A stretch of DNA of 11,473 nt, from positions 1-11,473 of the forward strand of contig CAMDKE010000048.1 in assembly GCA_945901215.1 (NCBI GenBank), read 5' to 3'. Shown here in pieces: positions 6,800 to 11,473 of the stretch (position 1 is its first letter; each line of letters begins with the position of its first letter). This DNA is from Comamonas sp. lk. GTDB lineage: Bacteria; Pseudomonadota; Gammaproteobacteria; Burkholderiales; Burkholderiaceae_C. The position numbers were made by a program, and so were the translations under genes. The notes below the pieces were generated by a model, which was given only the letters and a program-made list of their open reading frames with translations, searched no databases and was not told where the DNA came from.

Positions 6800-7567
6800 A
6801 TGACAACAGTCAAGCGCATCCAAGCGTCTCTCGTCACCGTGGCCAAAGACATCGTCGATGGCTTTTTTCAAATTACCCACAATGGTTTTGCACTGCTGGG
6901 CCTGGCGGTGATGTTTTGCGCCGTCATGCTGTCTGCGCAACCCGATATGCGCCAAGCTGGCGAGTTGCAATTAATGGAATGGCTGCAGGAACGCCAGGAA
7001 TCATTCTCTGGTCTGGTGTCGGGCAAAGCCACCGACCGTGTGACGGCGATCAATCCAAAAGACCTGCCCAAACCACAGGCTGCGTTGGCCTTTTGGCTGG
7101 CTAAAAAATACAATATTGCACCCGAGCCGCTCAGCGCGCTGGTCGTGGAGGCTTTTGAGTCCGGGGCCCGCAACAAGCTAGATCCGGCTCTGATTTTGGC
7201 CGTTGTGGCCGTGGAATCAGGCTTCAACCCGTTTGCCCAAAGCCCGGTTGGCGCACAGGGCCTGATGCAGGTCATGACCCAGGTACACGGAGAGAAGTAC
7301 GATCGCTTTGGCGGCAAGCTTGCAGCCTTTGACCCAGTAGCCAATATGCGGGTGGGAGTCAAAGTCTTGCAGGAATGCATTGCGCGCGCAGGTTCACTCG
7401 AGGCCGGCCTCAAAAACTATGTAGGCGCGGCAAATAGGGATGACGACGGCGGCTACTCGGCCAAGGTACTGGCCGAATATGCGCGCCTACAGGCCATAGC
7501 CCAAGGCCGCCCCTTGCCTGTGGGCGCTGCGGCAGCGACGCCTGCACCTAGTATGGACAAGGCGTAA
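6800..7567 (+). CDS. Membrane-anchored SLT-family lytic transglycosylase
   Basis: Predicted to cleave the MurNAc-GlcNAc glycosidic bond of peptidoglycan, forming 1,6-anhydroMurNAc ends. The 255-residue product has a short cytoplasmic N-terminus and one hydrophobic segment (about 28-46, GFALLGLAVMFCAVML) with no clear cleavage site, so it is probably tethered to the inner membrane with its catalytic domain outside. The SLT domain (about 125-230) shows the catalytic Glu139 in VAVESGFNPFAQSPVGAQGLMQVM (given in parts: VAVESGFNPFA, then SPVGAQGLMQVM), followed by FDPVANMRVGVKVL and LKNYVGAA. A Pro/Ala tail ends the protein. ATG 6800 is chosen because of AAGGA 5 nt upstream; the frame stays open back to GTG 6647, which I reject. 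With the L,D-transpeptidase upstream it is a second peptidoglycan enzyme in the window, but in a separate transcription unit. The specific mlt type is not assignable. Confidence 0.9.
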   Translation: MTTVKRIQASLVTVAKDIVDGFFQITHNGFALLGLAVMFCAVMLSAQPDMRQAGELQLMEWLQERQESFSGLVSGKATDRVTAINPKDLPKPQAALAFWLAKKYNIAPEPLSALVVEAFESGARNKLDPALILAVVAVESGFNPFAQSPVGAQGLMQVMTQVHGEKYDRFGGKLAAFDPVANMRVGVKVLQECIARAGSLEAGLKNYVGAANRDDDGGYSAKVLAEYARLQAIAQGRPLPVGAAAATPAPSMDKA

Positions 7568-7595
7568 TCAGACCGTTTACTGCCGCCCCTTGGCA

Positions 7596-7624
7596 GAGAC
7601 TGGGCTTTTGCCCTGAAATAGAAT
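7596..7624 (+). promoter_or_regulatory. Weak candidate promoter for glyA
   Basis: A -10-like TAGAAT stands at 7619-7624. The best -35 at 17 nt spacing is GAGACT (7596-7601), matching three of six consensus bases. TTGGCA at 7590-7595 is a better hexamer but 23 nt away. A start site near 7631 would give a leader of about 147 nt. The flanks also contain CTGCCG (7580-7585) and CGGCAG (7631-7636) and the small hairpin GGGC-TTTT-GCCC (7602-7613), which may instead end the upstream gene. Confidence 0.3.
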
Positions 7625-7686
7625 CGCCAACGGCAGGTAGTGGCAACCCAAGCGCCACAGCCGCCAGCGCCAAAATCTCCGTGTGG

Positions 7687-7777
7687 GCAAAGGATGGAAA
7701 TGGGTCCGGTACGCGGTACCACCCTTTGCGCCGACCGGCTTGCCTCGCCCCTATTTGTAACTAACCAGGACCTTTGC
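7687..7777 (+). promoter_or_regulatory. Structured glyA leader with two alternative pairings (putative cis-regulatory RNA)
   Basis: GCAAAGG (7687-7693) is complementary to two identical copies of CCTTTGC, at 7723-7729 and at 7771-7777. The second copy fills the space between the Shine-Dalgarno AGGA (7767-7770) and the glyA ATG. Pairing with the first copy encloses a hairpin GGTAC-GCG-GTACC (7708-7720). Pairing with the second would block initiation. These complementarities are read directly; regulation is inferred. The sequence does not match the glycine riboswitch core or any other class I can recall. Confidence 0.4.
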
Positions 7778-9022
7778 ATGTACGACCGCAGCATTCTTGT
7801 TGAACAAACCGATCCCGAATTGTGGGCCGCTATCGTCGCCGAAAACGCGCGCCAGGAGCACCACATTGAACTCATCGCCAGTGAAAACTACGCCTCGCCC
7901 GCCGTCATGGCCGCCCAAGGCAGCCAGCTGACCAATAAATATGCCGAAGGCTATCCCGGCAAACGCTACTACGGCGGCTGCGAAAACGTCGATGTGGCCG
8001 AGCAGCTGGCCATTGACCGCGTCAAGCAAATTTTTGGCGCCGACGCCGCCAACGTGCAGCCGCATTGCGGCGCGTCCGCCAATGAAGCAGTGTTTCTGGC
8101 CTTTTTGAAGCCCGGTGACACCATCATGGGCATGAGTTTGGCCGAAGGCGGCCATTTGACGCATGGCATGCCGCTCAATATGAGTGGCAAATGGTTCAAC
8201 GTGGTGTCCTACGGACTCGATGCCAGCGAGGCCATCGACTACGACGCCATGGAGCGCAAGGCCCATGAGAGCAAACCAAAACTGATCATCGCCGGCGCCA
8301 GCGCTTATTCCCTGCGCATCGACTTTGCGCGTTTTGCCAAAGTGGCCAAAGACGTGGGCGCCATTTTCTTGGTGGACATGGCGCATTACGCCGGTCTGAT
8401 TGCTGCGGGCGTGTACCCCAACCCCGTTCCCCATGCCGACGTGGTGACATCGACCACCCACAAAAGCCTGCGCGGCCCGCGCGGCGGCATTATTTTGATG
8501 AAGGCCGAACACGAGAAGGCCATCAACAGCGCCATCTTCCCCGGTCTGCAAGGCGGCCCGCTGATGCACGTGATTGCCGCCAAGGCCGTGGCCTTCAAAG
8601 AGGCTTTGGGCGGGGATTTCAAGGCCTACCAACAACAGGTGCTGACCAACGCCGACGTTGTGGCCAAAACGCTGACCGAGCGCGGCCTGCGCATCGTCAG
8701 TGGCCGCACCGAAAGCCACGTGATGCTGGTGGACTTGCGCTCCAAGCACATCACGGGCAAAGACGCCGAGCGCGTGCTGGGCGACGCCCACATGACCATC
8801 AACAAGAACGCTATTCCCAACGACCCGGAAAAGCCCATGGTCACCAGCGGCGTGCGCATCGGCACCCCGGCCATGACCACACGCGGCTTCAAGGACGAAG
8901 AAGCGCGCGCCACCGCGCACCTGATTGCCGACGTGCTGGACAACCCGCACGACGCAGCCAACATCGCTGCCGTGCGCGCCAAAGTGCACGCGCTGACCTC
9001 ACGTTTCCCGGTCTACCGGTAA
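7778..9022 (+). CDS. glyA: Serine hydroxymethyltransferase
   Basis: PLP-dependent cytoplasmic enzyme interconverting serine plus tetrahydrofolate with glycine plus 5,10-methylene-THF, the main source of one-carbon units. The 414-residue product has the usual length. It shows HIELIASENYAS near the N-terminus, KYAEGYPGKRYYGGCENVD (about 54-72), the HLTHG motif (126-130), VDMAHYAGLIAAGVYPNP (199-216) and the PLP-lysine motif TSTTHKSLRGPRGG with Lys229. The phosphate-binding loop reads QPHCGASANEAV where E. coli has QPHSGSQAN, so a Cys replaces the first Ser. I chose ATG 7778 (MYDRSILVEQ) because AGGA lies 7 nt upstream and family members start here. The frame is open further upstream (for example ATG 7700), but the extension is not family-like. 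It heads a unit with nrdR, ribD and ribE. Confidence 0.97.
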   Translation: MYDRSILVEQTDPELWAAIVAENARQEHHIELIASENYASPAVMAAQGSQLTNKYAEGYPGKRYYGGCENVDVAEQLAIDRVKQIFGADAANVQPHCGASANEAVFLAFLKPGDTIMGMSLAEGGHLTHGMPLNMSGKWFNVVSYGLDASEAIDYDAMERKAHESKPKLIIAGASAYSLRIDFARFAKVAKDVGAIFLVDMAHYAGLIAAGVYPNPVPHADVVTSTTHKSLRGPRGGIILMKAEHEKAINSAIFPGLQGGPLMHVIAAKAVAFKEALGGDFKAYQQQVLTNADVVAKTLTERGLRIVSGRTESHVMLVDLRSKHITGKDAERVLGDAHMTINKNAIPNDPEKPMVTSGVRIGTPAMTTRGFKDEEARATAHLIADVLDNPHDAANIAAVRAKVHALTSRFPVYR

Positions 9023-9034
9023 AGCGGCCCTCGG

Positions 9035-9484
9035 ATGAAGTGCCCGTTTTGCGGCCACATGGACACGCAGGTCGCAGAGACCCGCGTGGCCGAGGATGGT
9101 GACTTCGTCCGCCGACGCCGCCAGTGCGCTGCATGTGAAAAACGCTTCACCACCTACGAGCGTCCAGACGTTAACTTTCCTTCCGTAGTCAAAAAAGACG
9201 GGCGGCGCATTGACTACGAGCGCGCCAAAGTCGCCTCGTCCATGAAACTGGCCCTACGCAAGCGGCCAGTGAGCACGGAGCAGATTGACGGTGCCATTGA
9301 GCGCATTGAAGAAAAGCTGTTGGCCCTCGGCCTGCGTGAAGTCACCTCCACCCGCATTGGCGAATGGGTGATGCGCGAGCTCAAAAAGCTCGACAAGGTG
9401 GCCTATGTGCGCTTTGCCAGCGTGTACCGCAGCTTTGAAGACATCGACGAATTCAAAACCCTGGTCAATGAGGTGAACAATTGA
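9035..9484 (+). CDS. nrdR: Transcriptional repressor NrdR
   Basis: ATP/dATP-sensing zinc-ribbon repressor of ribonucleotide reductase genes, acting by binding paired NrdR boxes upstream of nrd operons. The 149-residue product is the normal length. It starts with the zinc ribbon (Cys3, Cys6 and Cys31, Cys34: CPFCGH and CAACEKRFTTYER). The ATP-cone follows (about 49-139): VVKKDGRRIDYERAKV, IGEWVMRELKKLDKVAYVRFASVYRSF. The gene begins 12 nt after the glyA stop with no clear Shine-Dalgarno sequence, so translation is probably helped by coupling to glyA. I saw no obvious NrdR box in this window; the targets lie elsewhere. The nrdR-ribD arrangement is common in proteobacteria. Confidence 0.97.
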   Translation: MKCPFCGHMDTQVAETRVAEDGDFVRRRRQCAACEKRFTTYERPDVNFPSVVKKDGRRIDYERAKVASSMKLALRKRPVSTEQIDGAIERIEEKLLALGLREVTSTRIGEWVMRELKKLDKVAYVRFASVYRSFEDIDEFKTLVNEVNN

Positions 9485-9525
9485 CCTCCCGCACCACCGG
9501 GCGCCAAGGCTAAGGCCCAGCGTCC

Positions 9526-10638
9526 ATGCCCCACATCGCGACCGCACTGCAGCTGGCCGAGTCGGTACTGTGGCTCACCTCACCCAACCCGCGCGTGGGC
9601 TGCGTACTCGTCAACGCCCAGGGCCAGGTCATCGGCCAAGGCAGCACCCAGCGCGCCGGTGGACCGCATGCGGAAGTGGTGGCTTTGCGCAATGCCCAAG
9701 CGCAAGGCCGCAGCACGCAAGGGGCCACCGCCTATGTGACCTTGGAGCCCTGCTCGCACCAAGGCCGTACCGCCCCCTGCTGTGACGCGCTGATCCACGC
9801 GGGCATTAGCCACGTGGTCGCATCTCTGCAAGACCCCAACCCCCAGGTCGCCGGCAAAGGCTTTGGCAAGTTGCGCGATGCGGGCATACGAGTGACAGTC
9901 GGTCCGGGTGCCGCGCAGTCACGCGAGCTCAACCTGGGGTTTTTCAGCCGTATGGCGCGCAAAACACCGTGGGTGCGGATAAAGGCCGCCGCGTCGCTGG
10001 ATGGCATTACCGCCCTTCCCAACGGCCAAAGCCAATGGATCACCGGACCGCAGGCCCGCGCCGACGGCCACGCCTGGCGCGCCCGTGCCTGCGCGGTGCT
10101 CACTGGCATCGGCACGGTGCTGCAAGACAACCCGCGGATGGACGTGCGGGCGGTCGACACGCCGCGCCAGCCCGCTTTGGTGGTGGTGGACAGCGATTTG
10201 CAAACTCCACCCGACGCCGCGCTGTTTGGGCCGCAACGTCCGGTGTTGATCTACGCGGCCAACCCGCACCCACAGCGCGAGGCGGCGTTGCAGGCGCTTG
10301 GTGCCACCGTGATTTACCTGCCCGGCGCGTTGGGCCAAGTAGGCAGCCAGCCCAAAGTCGACCTTCCAGCCATGCTGCGCGACCTGGCGGCGCGGGAAAT
10401 CAACGAACTGCATGTGGAAGCGGGCCACAAACTCAACGGCTCGCTGTTGCGTGCGGGCTTGGTCGATGAAATGCTGGTCTACCTGGCGCCAAAATGGCTG
10501 GGCACGGGTGCGGGCATGTCCAATTTCGGCCCTCTGGCGCAGCTTGCTGAGGGCGTGGCGCTGCAATTTCGCAGCGTGGATCGGGTGGGAGAAGACCTGC
10601 GCCTGTTGGCCCGGGTCGTCGAGCGCGATATTTTCTAA
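9526..10638 (+). CDS. ribD: Bifunctional riboflavin deaminase/reductase RibD
   Basis: Carries out two successive steps of riboflavin synthesis: deamination of the diaminopyrimidine nucleotide made from GTP, then NADPH-dependent reduction of its ribosyl side chain. In the 370-residue product, residues 1-145 form the zinc deaminase: TSPNPRVGCVLV, HAE (His48-Glu50) and PCSHQGRTAPCC (Cys76 and Cys85 as metal ligands). Residues about 148-370 form the reductase: RIKAAASLDG, SQWITGPQAR, DNPRMDVR and LHVEAGHKLNGSLL. The ATG at 9526 has AAGG about 10 nt upstream and gives a standard N-terminus. It lies 41 nt after nrdR and 17 nt before ribE, so the genes are probably one transcript. Confidence 0.96.
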   Translation: MPHIATALQLAESVLWLTSPNPRVGCVLVNAQGQVIGQGSTQRAGGPHAEVVALRNAQAQGRSTQGATAYVTLEPCSHQGRTAPCCDALIHAGISHVVASLQDPNPQVAGKGFGKLRDAGIRVTVGPGAAQSRELNLGFFSRMARKTPWVRIKAAASLDGITALPNGQSQWITGPQARADGHAWRARACAVLTGIGTVLQDNPRMDVRAVDTPRQPALVVVDSDLQTPPDAALFGPQRPVLIYAANPHPQREAALQALGATVIYLPGALGQVGSQPKVDLPAMLRDLAAREINELHVEAGHKLNGSLLRAGLVDEMLVYLAPKWLGTGAGMSNFGPLAQLAEGVALQFRSVDRVGEDLRLLARVVERDIF

Positions 10639-10655
10639 GATTGAAAGAAATTTGT

Positions 10656-11288
10656 ATGTTCACAGGAATCATCACCGGCGTCGGGCGCATTGCACAGGTC
10701 ACGCCCATGGGCGCAACAGCGGACCACGGCAAACGCCTCACCGTCAACTGCCCCACCTCTTACCTGGACGACGTCGGCCTGGGCGACAGCATTGCCATCA
10801 ATGGCGCCTGCATGACCGTCACCAGCCTGGATACGGCAGGCGAGTCACCCTTTTTCACCTTGGACGTGTCGGCTGAGTCGTTGGACAAAACCGCCGGTCT
10901 TGATGGGCTGGGCGCCGTCAACCTGGAAAAAGCCCTGCGCGCCAATGACCGCCTAGGCGGCCACCTGGTATCGGGCCACGTGGATGGATTGGGCCAGGTC
11001 ACGCACTTCGCCCAGGTAGGGGAAAGCTGGGAACTGCGGATTCTGGCACCCAGCACCTTGGCCAAATACCTCGCCTACAAGGGCTCGATCACCGTCAACG
11101 GGGTGAGCCTGACCGTTAACCGCGTGGCCGATAGCGCCGAGGGCTGCGAAATCAGCATCAACCTGATCCCCCATACGGTCGACAACACCGCCCTGCACAG
11201 TCTGCATGCCGGGTCCAAGGTGAACCTGGAAATCGATCTGATCGCGCGCTACGTGGAGCGCATGCTCAGCAGCGGCGCGACCGCCTGA
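10656..11288 (+). CDS. ribE: Riboflavin synthase, alpha subunit type
   Basis: Converts two 6,7-dimethyl-8-ribityllumazine molecules to riboflavin and the diaminouracil precursor, the last step of riboflavin synthesis; the family is normally trimeric. The 210-residue product shows the two repeated lumazine-binding barrels. The first (about 1-97) holds MFTGIITGVG, SIAINGACMTV and SLDKTAG. The second (about 98-210) holds GGHLVSGHVDG, ITVNGVSLTVN and IPHTVDNTAL. ATG 10656 gives the invariant MFTGII start, and an in-frame TTG at 10641 is not needed. The ribosome-binding site is weak (GAAAGAAA). The gene is called ribC in E. coli. No FMN riboswitch is visible here, and ribB/ribH are not in the window. 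Confidence 0.96.
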   Translation: MFTGIITGVGRIAQVTPMGATADHGKRLTVNCPTSYLDDVGLGDSIAINGACMTVTSLDTAGESPFFTLDVSAESLDKTAGLDGLGAVNLEKALRANDRLGGHLVSGHVDGLGQVTHFAQVGESWELRILAPSTLAKYLAYKGSITVNGVSLTVNRVADSAEGCEISINLIPHTVDNTALHSLHAGSKVNLEIDLIARYVERMLSSGATA

Positions 11289-11295
11289 AATAGGT

Positions 11296-11310
11296 CCCCA
11301 CTGGCTGGGG
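11296..11310. terminator. Small hairpin between convergent ribE and rpiA
   Basis: CCCCA-CTGGC-TGGGG forms a 5-bp GC-rich stem in the 25-nt gap between the two stops. There is no T-tract directly after it on the + strand; on the minus strand ACCTATTT follows. The position suits a shared terminator but the signal is weak. Confidence 0.35.
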
Positions 11311-11313
11311 CGC

Positions 11314-11473
11314 TTAAAACGTCAAGGTTTTCACGCCACTGGCCGTTCCCAACAGGCACACCTGCGCGCGCTGAAAGGCAAACACGCCCACCGTCACCAC
11401 GCCGGGCCATTGGCTAACCTGGGCTTCAAACGCCAGCGGGTCGCGGATTTTCAGCCCGGTGACGTCAATGATG
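11314..11473 (-). CDS. rpiA: Ribose-5-phosphate isomerase A, C-terminal end (5' part outside window)
   Basis: Interconverts ribose 5-phosphate and ribulose 5-phosphate in the pentose phosphate pathway. Only the last 52 residues are present, from IIDVTGLKIRDPLAFEAQ through WPGVVTVGVFAFQRAQVCLL to GVKTLTF, followed by TAA (11316-11314 on the minus strand). The pattern D-x-x-G-L-x-I-x-D-P, then WPGVV-x-VG-x-F, then GVK-x-L is characteristic of the RpiA C-terminus. It is convergent with ribE. Ribulose 5-phosphate is also the substrate of RibB, so there is a loose metabolic link to the neighbouring riboflavin genes, but the opposite orientation argues against co-transcription. Confidence 0.88.
   Translation of the reverse strand, partial: IIDVTGLKIRDPLAFEAQVSQWPGVVTVGVFAFQRAQVCLLGTASGVKTLTF

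Noticed and set aside
7640..7777. Upstream extension of GlyA, including ATG 7700 with AAAGGA before it
   Set aside because: GlyA proteins begin at MYDR; the extension does not resemble the family, and AGGA before 7778 explains initiation. The 7700 site could still be a minor initiation point.
7751..8989. 412-codon open frame antisense to glyA
   Set aside because: It is the mirror of the GlyA coding frame in high-GC DNA, with a composition (His/Val/Gly-rich) unlike a protein family and no ribosome-binding site. GlyA is certain on the other strand.
10639..10656. FMN riboswitch or promoter before ribE
   Set aside because: Only 17 nt separate ribD and ribE, far too short for the FMN aptamer, and no aptamer motif is visible before ribD either.
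1..11473. Mobile elements, CRISPR, phage or defence genes
   Set aside because: No transposase, integrase, att-like direct repeats or spaced repeats were seen. Every long frame with protein-like character is accounted for by housekeeping or envelope genes.

Overview
The window looks like ordinary chromosomal DNA of a betaproteobacterium, most likely Burkholderiales and close to Comamonadaceae (Rhodoferax/Polaromonas-like). This rests on protein sequence character (GlyA, NrdR, RibD, LpxH), the high-GC codon usage, the glyA-nrdR-ribD-ribE order and a large DUF349 protein. It is inference from memory of families, with no database search. I see no insertion sequence, phage gene, CRISPR array, tRNA or rRNA.

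Left block (1-3558, + strand): a tightly packed, probably co-transcribed envelope operon. It opens with the 3' end of a gene ending in an NTF2-like domain. An exported YkuD-type L,D-transpeptidase/carboxypeptidase with its own C-terminal NTF2-like domain follows. Next are two cyclophilins in tandem (exported PpiA-type, then cytoplasmic PpiB-type) and lpxH of lipid A synthesis. Junctions overlap by 1-44 nt up to ppiB, and a 28-nt gap precedes lpxH. Two hairpins near 3560-3600 end this operon and the convergent gene facing it.

Middle block (3599-7567): a 935-residue DUF349 protein on the minus strand. It is separated from a membrane-anchored SLT-family lytic transglycosylase (+) by a 393-nt divergent intergenic region. 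That region holds an AT-rich promoter-like core and a leader whose hairpin covers the Shine-Dalgarno site.

Right block (7568-11473): glyA, nrdR, ribD and ribE on the + strand, then the 3' end of rpiA on the minus strand, convergent with ribE. glyA makes glycine and one-carbon units, nrdR controls ribonucleotide reductase genes, and ribD/ribE carry out riboflavin steps. The glyA leader contains a 7-nt element that can pair with either of two identical copies of its complement, one directly abutting the glyA start codon. This switch-like layout is the most interesting candidate for something undescribed here.

Overall, most of the window is conserved housekeeping and cell-envelope biology. The points worth following are the glyA leader, the paired NTF2 domains around the L,D-transpeptidase, the DUF349 protein with an Arg/Gly-rich linker, and the divergent intergenic region.
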